DNA of 64,000 bases from Odoribacter lunatus (GTDB lineage Bacteria > Bacteroidota > Bacteroidia > Bacteroidales > Marinifilaceae), in NCBI RefSeq assembly GCF_943193135.1, contig NZ_CALPCZ010000001.1, positions 1-64,000 of the forward strand. Direction: 5' to 3'. The notes beneath the pieces are model-generated. The model was not told where the DNA came from. It made no database searches and was given only the letters and a program-made list of their open reading frames with translations. Both the position numbers and the translations under genes were made by a program. This document shows positions 9,201-17,297 of the stretch, one piece after another. The stretch's first letter is position 1. Each line of letters begins with the position of its first letter.

Positions 9201-9510
9201 TTACCTGTTTCTTGATAGCCAGCGTAATGCGTCCCGAACCTTTGCCTGTAACGGATTTCATCTCCTCGATACCCTTTACGGAGGCCAATACCCCTTCAAT
9301 CTTGGAGGTGACTTCCTGTTCGATAATCCGTGCCGAAGCACCGTACCAATTGAAAGAGAGTGTCAGTTCCTGCTGTTTAAAAGAGGGGGTGTACCGGATA
9401 TTCAGCATCGGAATCATGCTGACACCTACCACCATCAATGCCGCCATTGTCAGAATGACGGAAAAGGGGGAAAGTCTCCGCTTTGTTTCTCGTACACCCA
9501 AATTACTCAT
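6283..9510 (-). CDS. RND efflux permease (second of a tandem pair)
   Basis: An inner-membrane resistance-nodulation-division pump of 1,075 residues with about 12 membrane segments and two large periplasmic loops. TM1 carries SVILTMAALMVVGVSMIPM. The TM4 proton-relay position keeps one Asp (LIIDTSIIMIDH) where AcrB has Asp-Asp. The TM10 stretch CGIVVNAGIYIINEY follows the usual GxxxxxxI pattern. It is the last gene of the TolC, adaptor, RND, RND operon and starts 3 bases after the first RND stop. Tandem RND genes sharing one adaptor occur in heteromeric pumps such as MdtBC; heteromer formation here is inferred. Substrate unknown. Confidence 0.92.
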   Translation of the reverse strand: MSNLGVRETKRRLSPFSVILTMAALMVVGVSMIPMLNIRYTPSFKQQELTLSFNWYGASARIIEQEVTSKIEGVLASVKGIEEMKSVTGKGSGRITLAIKKQVNIDAIRFEIATLIKQLYPRLPEQVTYPTFSTNTSGEEQQTLISYTLNAPIATSQIQKYAEEHIIPVISRLDGVNNVEVYGATPYEWEIQFNPNKCAVLNITAEQISQAVNTFHSENILGLTKETTTSGDTLQIRVLLVNNVKNTASSDSPEQQNDNTVYGYEMWENIPVANQNGRIIYLKDIATIQYKEQLPTHYYRINGLNNINLSVTAEKHINTLEVSARIKEEMKKLEARFPENYSAIIAYDSSKEIQKELNKIYIRTIMSTLILLLFVYAVSRKLRYLFLIVVTLLANVLLAFIFYNLFNLEIHLYSMAGITVSLGLIIDTSIIMIDHYSYYHNRKAFLAILAALLTTIGALTIVFFLPENQRNNLVDFSSVIIINLTVSLLIALLFIPALLDKLPITPRKSKKLIKSRRRLVKFTRLYGKFITHCRRPRFKWLLIVLILLTFGLPVHLLPTKLKDNKDQELKGFFPELYNNTIGGKFYQNTLKPYLEPLLGGTLRLFTEHVFNGNYYSDPQRTRLYVRASMPEGCTVHQMNDVMLKMENFLSQYQEIEMYQSYVYNYDNAGITITFHPKAENSSFPVMLKDILIAKANDLGGADWSIYGIGQGFSNALGSGYKSNQIRLTGYNYDMLYAFAEQLCDTLKQNKRVSAPEIMGSDSWRSRNFTEYFIDFDFEQFARQDLQPKEYYHFLVQQLYRNNLTPVLFNNEQIPVSLVSSENRNFDIWHLKNDIITMNERSIKLADLGKIEKRRSGNDIYKTNQVYSLLVAYDFLGPYELAKRVMERTIKNMNNNLPLGFKADKNGWNWNWSAQKKQYALLFLVIAIIYMVCAILFESLWQPLVIILMIPISFIGVFLTFYLFKFTFDQGGFASFVLLCGIVVNAGIYIINEYNLTCQTARKQGLKYYLKSYNHKIIPIFLTIISTILGLIPFVYEGSKEVFWFSFAVGAMGGMVFSIVALLLYLPLFMKFKERK

Positions 9511-9513
9511 AAT

Positions 9514-12500
9514 TTATTTCCGGTAAATATAATAATATGCCAACGGAATGAAATATACACTGACCAGTGTTCCCAACGTCATACCTCCGATAATAGCCAA
9601 CGATAACGGGAATTGCAGGTCTGCCCCCAGATTTCCCGTAAACAGGAATGGGAGTATCGCCAAAATCGTAGTTAGGGAGGTCATGATAATGGGTTTCAAA
9701 CGCCGGTTACCTGCCATCATAATAGCGCGTTTCAGGTGATGTCCCGATTTGCGCAGTTGGTTAATCGTATCTACTTTCAGAATGGAATCGTTAATCACAA
9801 TACCGCACATGACGATAATACCAATCATAGACATAATGTTGATACTTGAACCGCAAATCCAAAGCAGGAACAATGCTCCGAAAAGGTCTATGGCAATCTC
9901 CGACAGGATAATAAGAGGTTGTACCAGCGATTCAAATTGTGCCGCCAGGATAAAATACAGAAGCAGTAAAGACACCAGCAAGATAACGGCTAATTCTTTG
10001 ATTAAAGCCCGGTTAGTGTAATAGCTTCCGCTATAGCTGACTTCAAAGTCGGCATTGTCTGCCACGATTTGGGAGATTTCCCGGATGACCCGGTGGATGT
10101 CTTTGTCCGGAACTTCCAGATTAAGCGGGTAGAATTCGCCTTCCGGTCCCGAAATGATATTCTTCAAATCATTAACCCGGCTTTCCCGGAGCAGTGTATT
10201 CAACGGAATATCTATTTTATCCTTGTTTCTTACCCGGTTCTTTTGCAGGATTGCCTGGAGTGTATGTGTTTCGTCACCCAAAATGACGGGAATGGAGTAT
10301 TCCCCCTCATTGAGGTCGAAAATCCGGTTTTCATTGAAAGCACTTTTCAATTTATAGAAAAGCGTATTGTAATCGACATCATACAAAGTCATTAATTCCG
10401 GGGAGGTGCGGAGCTGGATGACCTCTTGCCATGCCACCGGTTCGATGTATAAATCGGGTAGTTGCTTTCTTATTGTAGTCAGTAATTTATTCAACTTGTC
10501 GGGATTGGGGGCTTTCCCGTTTGTACTTCGGATGCGGGCAACCAGCGCAGGCTCTTTTTCCGCAAAAATCATATCGAATATATTTCCCGAACTCTCGGTG
10601 TAAAAAACGGCATGCGGGTAGTGTTGCTGCATGAAATCGTTTATGCGGTTGGTTAATGCCTTTACACTGTCGGTCTGAATTGTTTTCAGATAAATAATCG
10701 CTTCGGTGACGGAGCATTCTTTTGTGTGGGAGAGCAGGAATTTCTGGCTACCCGCCATGACCGTATTTTGGGCGAGTAAATCCTGCAGATGTCTAACCAG
10801 TTCCCCGCACCTTTTCTCGTTTTCCACCGCATTGATTTTCTGGTTCCATTCGATATTCAGTAACAGGTCATTCTGTGTAATAGGGGGCAGTTTCCTTTTT
10901 TCAATTGCGGAATAAATCAGACAGCTGCCGGCAATCATTCCCAAGCAGATACTCCATGTGGCAAATTGGTGGCGGAAAACCCATTTCAATCCTTTTTCAT
11001 AAGTAGCTTCGTAATCGATGATTTGCAACCGGGCTAAAACGGAATTCGGCTTGCGTACCTGTTGTTTTTTGTATATCAGATAATAATATACCGGAATAAT
11101 TAAGACAGAGACCAGCAACGAAGAGAGAAGGCCGATGGTAACCGCCATCGCCTGGTCATAAAACAGGGCTCCCGAAATTCCACTCATGAAAATTAAGGGA
11201 ATAAATACGGCACAGGTTGTCAGTACAGAACTGAGCATCGGGGTAAATACCTCGTTCGTTCCTTGGACAACGGCTGTCGGAAGCGGTTCGCCTTTATCCC
11301 AATGCTGCGTGATGTTGTCTATGACGATAATGGAATTATCCACCATCATACCGACTCCCAGCACAATTCCTGAAAGGGAAATGATATTGATGGAAATGCC
11401 TGCCGTAAACATAAACAGCATCGATACAATCAAAGCAATGGGAATGGTTATCGTAATCAGCAGGGGCGAGCGGAAATCCTGCATGAAAAAGAATATAATG
11501 AAGCAGGCGAGGAAAATACCCATCAACAGATTCTGTGTCAGATTATCAATGGAATAATCCAACAAGGCGGTTTGGTCTCTTGTCATGATAAAGTCAAGAT
11601 GCGGGTAGTCCTGCCGGAATATCTCCGTCAGTTTGGTAATCTCTTCTTTTAAGTTTGCCATGCGGGTGTCCGCTTGTTTGATAATCGCCAGCGTCAGGGC
11701 AGGTTTCCCGTCGGATTGTACAGATCCGGTCTGTTTCTGCGGTACTTCCTTTACTGTGGCCAGTTCTTTCAATTGGTAAAGTCGGTCGTTAATTTTACAG
11801 TACACATTTTCGATGTCCTGTTTGTTCGTAAGGGTGGAGGAGAAGCGGATATTATACTGATACTCTCCGTCCCGGATGGTAAGATTGCCTAAATTGATGT
11901 TATTTTTGGTAATTGCTTCCTCTATATCAGAAGGATTTATACCCAAAGCATCCAATTTCGGAAGGTCGGGAATGACCAGTAATTCCGACAGCGTTTGTCC
12001 GCTGATATCCACCATGGCCACTTCCGGAATCTGTTCAATCCGTTTGGAGAGGACGGCTAAGCTGAATTTGCTGAGTGCGATAAATTCCCGCATATCGCCC
12101 GCCTTGCTTCCTGTACTTTCTTTGAGAGTCAGATTCATGTAAAAAGCGGGAATATCCGTCGCGTTGGCTTTTATCGTGCGGGGACGATCGATATTACGGG
12201 GTAAATTGGCACGGTCTATTTTCTCATTGACTTCGATAAAGATAAAATCAATGTCCGACCCGTGTTCAAACTCCATGAAAATATTGCCTCTTCCGTCGCG
12301 AGTTTCCGTACGAATATCAACCAAATGGCTTAATTGGGTCAATTGATTACGCAACGGTTTGACCACCGTGGCATCCAGCTCCCTGGCAGAAAGGTTCTCT
12401 GCTGTCACTTGGACCGTTATATGCGGTATCTTCACCTCCGGCATCAGGGACACCGGAAGCAGGTTGATTGCCAGTACCCCCAGCACCAATACCGCAATCA

Positions 12501-12546
12501 ACGTCATCGTTACCGCGATGGGCCGTTTTATCAGAAATTCCACCAT
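9514..12546 (-). CDS. RND efflux permease (first of a tandem pair)
   Basis: A 1,010-residue RND transporter. It opens with MVEFLIKRPIAVTMTLIAVL, the standard TM1 of the family, followed by the porter domain that reads HITVQVTAENLSARELDATV. TM4 contains GMMVDNSIIVIDNI, so the first relay Asp is present and the second is Asn, as is common outside the AcrB group. TM10 reads CGIVINDSILKVDTI. It shares an operon with an adaptor (3-base gap upstream) and a second, clearly different RND pump (3-base gap downstream), which suggests a multicomponent pump of fixed stoichiometry. The exported compound cannot be read from the sequence. Confidence 0.93.
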   Translation of the reverse strand: MVEFLIKRPIAVTMTLIAVLVLGVLAINLLPVSLMPEVKIPHITVQVTAENLSARELDATVVKPLRNQLTQLSHLVDIRTETRDGRGNIFMEFEHGSDIDFIFIEVNEKIDRANLPRNIDRPRTIKANATDIPAFYMNLTLKESTGSKAGDMREFIALSKFSLAVLSKRIEQIPEVAMVDISGQTLSELLVIPDLPKLDALGINPSDIEEAITKNNINLGNLTIRDGEYQYNIRFSSTLTNKQDIENVYCKINDRLYQLKELATVKEVPQKQTGSVQSDGKPALTLAIIKQADTRMANLKEEITKLTEIFRQDYPHLDFIMTRDQTALLDYSIDNLTQNLLMGIFLACFIIFFFMQDFRSPLLITITIPIALIVSMLFMFTAGISINIISLSGIVLGVGMMVDNSIIVIDNITQHWDKGEPLPTAVVQGTNEVFTPMLSSVLTTCAVFIPLIFMSGISGALFYDQAMAVTIGLLSSLLVSVLIIPVYYYLIYKKQQVRKPNSVLARLQIIDYEATYEKGLKWVFRHQFATWSICLGMIAGSCLIYSAIEKRKLPPITQNDLLLNIEWNQKINAVENEKRCGELVRHLQDLLAQNTVMAGSQKFLLSHTKECSVTEAIIYLKTIQTDSVKALTNRINDFMQQHYPHAVFYTESSGNIFDMIFAEKEPALVARIRSTNGKAPNPDKLNKLLTTIRKQLPDLYIEPVAWQEVIQLRTSPELMTLYDVDYNTLFYKLKSAFNENRIFDLNEGEYSIPVILGDETHTLQAILQKNRVRNKDKIDIPLNTLLRESRVNDLKNIISGPEGEFYPLNLEVPDKDIHRVIREISQIVADNADFEVSYSGSYYTNRALIKELAVILLVSLLLLYFILAAQFESLVQPLIILSEIAIDLFGALFLLWICGSSINIMSMIGIIVMCGIVINDSILKVDTINQLRKSGHHLKRAIMMAGNRRLKPIIMTSLTTILAILPFLFTGNLGADLQFPLSLAIIGGMTLGTLVSVYFIPLAYYYIYRK

Positions 12547-12549
12547 ACT

Positions 12550-13635
12550 TTACTTCTCTTTTATCATCACACCGGAGCCGTGCGCCAAATTCAGATTGCC
12601 CGAAATAATAACCACATCCCCTTCATTCAATTCCGCCCCTTTGTCCTGATTCGGTACGACTACGTAACTGTCACTGTTTGAGAACAAGACGTGTACATAC
12701 GTCCACATGGCCTTATTCTCCCGGTCTATGCGGAAAAGTACTTCCTGATTGTCCCGGATAAGCACGGCGCTCTTCGGGACGACGAATTTGTCGGGTATAC
12801 TGTTTTCGATATGCACCTTGACGTTCATGCCATCTATTAAATGACCGGGATTCGGGAATTGTGCCCGGACCATTATCTGTCCTTTGTCATTGACCGTCGG
12901 GTTGATTTCTGTTACCTGTCCGCTGTATTTCTTTTCCGGCTCCGTGAAAGTGGATACCAATACTTTCTGTCCGTTTTTCAAGTCATTTAATTCTGTCTCC
13001 AGCACGGCGAATTCCACTTCAAAAATCCTGTCATTGATAATCTGGCAGAACTCATCTCCCGTCGGGTATTCATACACCTTCGTCGATAAATTGGCAATCC
13101 GTCCGCTTACCGGGGCTTTTAAGAAACAGTTGTCCAATGTGAATTGCGCACTCTTCAACTGGGCTTCCGCGTCATTGTATCCGCTATGGATACGGGCTAT
13201 ACGCATTGTTTCGTGGGGGATATGCAACGAATCGCTTATCTTATATCCGTAGCCCAGTAGCTTGTCTTCCAGTTCGATTTTAGCCTTTTCCATCTGGTGC
13301 CGGGCTTGTTCCAGAGCAAGCAGGGCATCCCGAGTTTCCTGTACGGCAATCACATCCCCTTTTTCAACATGCGAGCCGTTTTTACCGTTCAGTTGGGTAA
13401 TGATACCCGTATTGGCAAATTTCAGTGAGCTTTTATTTAACGCCCTTAATTTGCCGTTGCTCAATAGTTGGCTGTTAAAACTTTGTTTGCGTAAAACAAT
13501 CGTATCTACCGGATTTTTTTCGATTTCATATTTTTTTCTTCCCACTTCGCTTTCCTCTTCGCTCTTTTCCTTTGAACCGCAACCGATGAGGGCGGCGCTT
13601 AAAAATAAATAGGCTAAAATGTGCAATTGTTTCAT
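12550..13635 (-). CDS. RND periplasmic adaptor (HlyD/MFP family) lipoprotein
   Basis: A membrane-fusion protein of 361 residues that links the RND pumps to the outer-membrane channel. The signal peptide ends in a lipobox (SAALIGCGS, lipidated Cys at 19). The lipoyl half-motifs are visible around NTGIITQLNGKNGSHVEKGD and LKAPVSGRIANLS, with a helical hairpin of about 70 residues between them. The beta-barrel region follows (VLVSTFTEPEKKYSGQV), then the membrane-proximal domain. It lies between the TolC-like gene (25-base gap) and the first RND gene (3-base gap), as expected for a complete tripartite efflux operon. Confidence 0.92.
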   Translation of the reverse strand: MKQLHILAYLFLSAALIGCGSKEKSEEESEVGRKKYEIEKNPVDTIVLRKQSFNSQLLSNGKLRALNKSSLKFANTGIITQLNGKNGSHVEKGDVIAVQETRDALLALEQARHQMEKAKIELEDKLLGYGYKISDSLHIPHETMRIARIHSGYNDAEAQLKSAQFTLDNCFLKAPVSGRIANLSTKVYEYPTGDEFCQIINDRIFEVEFAVLETELNDLKNGQKVLVSTFTEPEKKYSGQVTEINPTVNDKGQIMVRAQFPNPGHLIDGMNVKVHIENSIPDKFVVPKSAVLIRDNQEVLFRIDRENKAMWTYVHVLFSNSDSYVVVPNQDKGAELNEGDVVIISGNLNLAHGSGVMIKEK

Positions 13636-13660
13636 GTCTTTGCCTCTTAAAATGTCCGAA

Positions 13661-15166
13661 TCAATTTTGAATCAACAAATCGAAATCCGTTGATATATTC
13701 CGTTTGTAAGTAAAATCGTAAAGGGTGGATTTTTGCAAGGAATAGTAATACGTCCAATAGTTGTGGAGTTCCGTAATAAAACGGCTCATGGCCTCGTCTT
13801 TCTCTGTTTGGGCCGTATTGAATTCCAGCACGCTAAGCGTCCCTTTGGTAAACTGTTCGAGGGATAACTCGTAACGCTGCTGTGCCACTTCATTCGCTTT
13901 GCCGGAAATATCACACTGTTTTTTCTGGTTATTGAACTGCAACACCCGAATCATAATATCCTGTTGCTGATCCACCAATTGTTGTTCAATCTGCGTCTTG
14001 ATAACATTCATCTGTGATTGGGCGGTGCGAATCCTGCCGCGTCCCATGCCCCAGTCCATAATGGGAATCTGTATGCCCAGGCGTATATTCTCCTGGTCCT
14101 GGGTGTGGCGGTAACTGTCGCCTAAATCCGTCGCACTCTGATTCAAACCGAATTGGGCAAAAAAGTCTGCTTTGGCACCCCGGTTTGCCTTTGCCTGGGC
14201 GATAGCCATTTCGGCCCGCAGGAGTAATAAATTCTTATCTAACTTAAAAGACGTGTTATTTACCGATAAATCGTACACCTCTCCGTAATTCAGTGTAATA
14301 TCCGGAATATTATCCGGGATAACCAATTGAAAATCGACATCGGTTTGAGGATACCCCAGAAAAGAAGCCAGTTTAAACTTGGCGGTCTGTACCTCTATTT
14401 CACTTTGACTGATAGTCATGCCGTCATTCAGCATGCGGAGTTCCAGTTGCATCAGATCGTTTTGGGTCACCGTCCCGATTTTAAAACGCTCCTGTGCCGT
14501 CTGGTAGGACTTTCGGGTATTGGTATAGTTTGTTTTGGCCATCTCTAGTTGTTGCTGTGCTTTCACTAAAGTGAAAAACATATCCACCGCTTTCACCGTC
14601 ACCTCCTGCATAGCTTCCAGATAGGTTAATTTAGCCTTCTCATATTCCTCCGGTTCAATCTTTTTATCCCATTTCAACGAGTTGAAACTGCCGAAAATGG
14701 GTTGGGTGTAAGTAACGCTTACCGGATTGGAATTATAGGAATGGTAACGTTGTTTTCCGAATTGGTCTAAGCGTTCGAGGCTTGAATAAAGCGAAACCTT
14801 ACCGCCCGTGGGAGCGATATTCTGGTTAATAGAGAGGCTTAGGCTATTCCGCATCGAATAATCCTGAACGTAATTATATTCCCCCGTCTGGGCATCTTGA
14901 AGAGCCACTAGAGCATGACTGAAATTGGGCGTTGTCAGACCCAGGTTCAACGAAGGGAGCAACTCCGCCTTGAAAGCCCGGAACTGCCAGTAAGAAGTCA
15001 AAAACTGATGCCGGTATAGAATAGCGTCAATAGAACGCTGGCTGGCCAATGTAATCGCATCTTCCAGTCGGAGCCGTTCCTTACGGGCTAACCGTAGGGT
15101 ATCTGTCGGTTGAGCCTGGAGGAGTTCCGCCATAAGCAGGAGAAAGAGTAAAAATACCGGTTTCAT
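13661..15166 (-). CDS. TolC-family outer-membrane efflux channel
   Basis: A 501-residue outer-membrane efflux protein. The signal peptide MKPVFLLFLLLMAELLQAQ is followed by long amphipathic helices with the repeated TolC layout: QRSIDAILYRHQFLTSYWQF in the first half and GAKADFFAQFGLNQSATDLG in the second, each preceding a coiled-coil pair. The stretch IPIMDWGMGRGRIRTAQSQM is a typical second-half barrel entry. It is the first gene of the operon, followed by the adaptor and two RND pumps. A -7 box lies about 36 bases upstream. Confidence 0.92.
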   Translation of the reverse strand: MKPVFLLFLLLMAELLQAQPTDTLRLARKERLRLEDAITLASQRSIDAILYRHQFLTSYWQFRAFKAELLPSLNLGLTTPNFSHALVALQDAQTGEYNYVQDYSMRNSLSLSINQNIAPTGGKVSLYSSLERLDQFGKQRYHSYNSNPVSVTYTQPIFGSFNSLKWDKKIEPEEYEKAKLTYLEAMQEVTVKAVDMFFTLVKAQQQLEMAKTNYTNTRKSYQTAQERFKIGTVTQNDLMQLELRMLNDGMTISQSEIEVQTAKFKLASFLGYPQTDVDFQLVIPDNIPDITLNYGEVYDLSVNNTSFKLDKNLLLLRAEMAIAQAKANRGAKADFFAQFGLNQSATDLGDSYRHTQDQENIRLGIQIPIMDWGMGRGRIRTAQSQMNVIKTQIEQQLVDQQQDIMIRVLQFNNQKKQCDISGKANEVAQQRYELSLEQFTKGTLSVLEFNTAQTEKDEAMSRFITELHNYWTYYYSLQKSTLYDFTYKRNISTDFDLLIQN

Positions 15167-15201
15167 GGTAGGGGGAATGGGGTTCGTTTTTATTGTATTG
15201 A

Positions 15202-15209
15202 CAAACTTA
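15202..15209 (-). promoter_or_regulatory. Candidate -7 box of the efflux operon
   Basis: CAAACTTA on the plus strand reads TAAGTTTG, an exact TAnnTTTG match, 36 bases upstream of the TolC-like start. The -33 element is not recognisable. Confidence 0.4.
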
Positions 15210-15266
15210 AACTTTTTTTGATAAAATAAGGCTATTTCTACTAAAAAATTAGTTAAGAGAATGTTA

Positions 15267-17297
15267 TTATTTCCATTTCACATCATTGTCTTCATATATA
15301 AAAATTCGTTCAATACGGCTGTCCAGGTTATAATTCTGTAACTGGTACAAAGCGTGTGAGGGAACATTTGTAAAGCACAGGTAGTGCTTTTGTTTACTCT
15401 TTTTCCCGCAAGATATCCAATCCTGTCCGTCCCAGTAAAATAACTCATATTCTGCTTCCGGCACAATACCGTCGTTGATGCAAAGGATATATCCGATACT
15501 TTGCAGACAATACCTGTCACCTAAATCGAAATCAATAAAACGGGGAGCACCTGCATGGGCGTAACCTTTGAAACAGGAAGCGGAAAAGCCGTCTGTCAGA
15601 TACTCCTTCTTTCCCAATACAGGCGTAAGCGGGCAGCGGTAAACAGTTGCTTTTATCGCTTCGGATGGGTCTGCCGGGTAAAACCGTATTTCTCCGGCGG
15701 CGAACGTATCTCGGGCGCAAAGCAATCGGATATAGCGGTAACTGCGGGAAGAATCTACCGGTAATGTCTCCGACTCCATCGATATGGATGCCGGGATTTC
15801 TCCTAATGTATCGGCGGACGAGAAATCGGGCGAATTGCTTCCGAGAAAGCGGCAACGGGCCAAATATTTTACTTCATGCTGGTTCCTCTCATAAAAATGA
15901 CTTCCGGTAACTTGATTGACGGCTATTGTTTGGAGGTATTTTTGTGGCATCAGGGTGTCGATACGGTTATCCGGTCGCAAATGGAAAGGAGGACCGGCGG
16001 GAATAACTTCCCCGTTTCTGTAAAAAGCGGGAAGGTAAACAATGTCCTTGCCCATGCCTTCAAACGTCACCTCGTTGCCCCGGATTTCTCCGTATTGTAC
16101 CGGATGCCATTGCTGGTAACCGAACACGCACAGATAGGCGTAATGCGTCTCTTTGGGCACTTCCGGCAGGCGGATGGTAAGATTCACCGTATCGAAATAC
16201 TCGGCGGAAACATCTTTCTTTTTGTAATTCTTGAAAAGCGGTGGAACATCTTCGCTTTTGACACGCTTATCGATGGCGGGGGCTGCCGGGTGATTGGAAT
16301 AAGTGTGCCGGTATACCTTCGGCAGCCGGAAACTTCCCCATTTTTCATCGTACGTTCTGTTATTATATATCCGCTTGTACTTCCATCGGTCGTCATCCCA
16401 AAAAGCCTCGAAAGCATACGAACGTCCGTTGATAATCGCCACATTCCACGAATGAGAACTGTTCCGGTTACCCCAGGCAGGCACGAAATCCACGGCCACC
16501 GCCATCCCCAGGGACGACAACAACAGGGAATTAAACCAGCAGCGGTGTTCACACAATCCTTTTTTTAAATACTCCAGCACAGAGGCGGAGGGCACGGGAA
16601 TATCCCGCCCGTAAAACCGCGTATGAGTGATATGCCGGTAAAGATACAAAAGACTGTCCGTCTCCCGGATGAAAGCGGTGGAATCCTGCCCGGCAACAGT
16701 GTCATTATGGTAAAAAAGTCCGTGGTGACGTGCGTAAAAAATCCGTCTGGCGGAATCCGCCGTGATACCGTTCTTTCGCCGGTAGGGCAGTATGTATTCG
16801 CAAAACTCCTCAAACGGGCAGGAACGGCAATAAACATTCTCCTGCCAGGCCTTAAAGGCGGCTTCTGTCTCTTCAATCAGATAGGCACAGGTTATAGAGC
16901 GCAGGTCAAACACCCCTCTTTCCTCGATGCTCGGAAGCAAAGAGCGTTTCAATTGCCACAACGAATCAATCTTTTCACCGAAATCTGAAAACGAATCATA
17001 ATTATATCGGATAGCCAAAGCGCGGTGTTCCTCGTAAAAAGAGCGGTATGCCTGCAAAAAAACACTGTCCGGTCCCCAGCAGCCCGGCATATTCCGGATG
17101 AGGAAGCGGACGGCTTTATATTTCAGGCTGTCGCCGGATGCAGGGTCGTAATATCCCAGTGCCTTTTCAAGCTCGCCTCGGTTTGCTCCGGCAAACTGCA
17201 ATGCCGCCTCCAGTTGCTTTTCCTCCGGAGTCTGGCAGGCGAGGTAACACAGCAACAGGGCGATGCACCGAAGCATATTAAGACGGAATCTGTTCAT
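15267..17297 (-). CDS. Transglutaminase-like lipoprotein with C-terminal discoidin-like region
   Basis: A 676-residue secreted lipoprotein (lipobox CYLACQ, lipidated Cys at 21). Residues 240-305 form a transglutaminase/protease core: candidate nucleophile C253 in EHRCWFNS, H282 in SSHSWNV, and D301 in FEAFWDD. The middle part, with DTVNLTIRLPEVP and later sections, looks like beta-sandwich carbohydrate- or protein-binding modules. The last 150 residues (YRYIRLLCARDTFAAGEIRF) resemble an F5/8-type-C module. It closes the peptide/propeller run and overlaps the preceding ligase-like gene by 20 bases, so it is almost certainly co-transcribed. Possible roles are peptide cleavage or cross-linking in the periplasm; these are inferences from the fold. 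Confidence 0.8.
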   Translation of the reverse strand: MNRFRLNMLRCIALLLCYLACQTPEEKQLEAALQFAGANRGELEKALGYYDPASGDSLKYKAVRFLIRNMPGCWGPDSVFLQAYRSFYEEHRALAIRYNYDSFSDFGEKIDSLWQLKRSLLPSIEERGVFDLRSITCAYLIEETEAAFKAWQENVYCRSCPFEEFCEYILPYRRKNGITADSARRIFYARHHGLFYHNDTVAGQDSTAFIRETDSLLYLYRHITHTRFYGRDIPVPSASVLEYLKKGLCEHRCWFNSLLLSSLGMAVAVDFVPAWGNRNSSHSWNVAIINGRSYAFEAFWDDDRWKYKRIYNNRTYDEKWGSFRLPKVYRHTYSNHPAAPAIDKRVKSEDVPPLFKNYKKKDVSAEYFDTVNLTIRLPEVPKETHYAYLCVFGYQQWHPVQYGEIRGNEVTFEGMGKDIVYLPAFYRNGEVIPAGPPFHLRPDNRIDTLMPQKYLQTIAVNQVTGSHFYERNQHEVKYLARCRFLGSNSPDFSSADTLGEIPASISMESETLPVDSSRSYRYIRLLCARDTFAAGEIRFYPADPSEAIKATVYRCPLTPVLGKKEYLTDGFSASCFKGYAHAGAPRFIDFDLGDRYCLQSIGYILCINDGIVPEAEYELFYWDGQDWISCGKKSKQKHYLCFTNVPSHALYQLQNYNLDSRIERIFIYEDNDVKWK

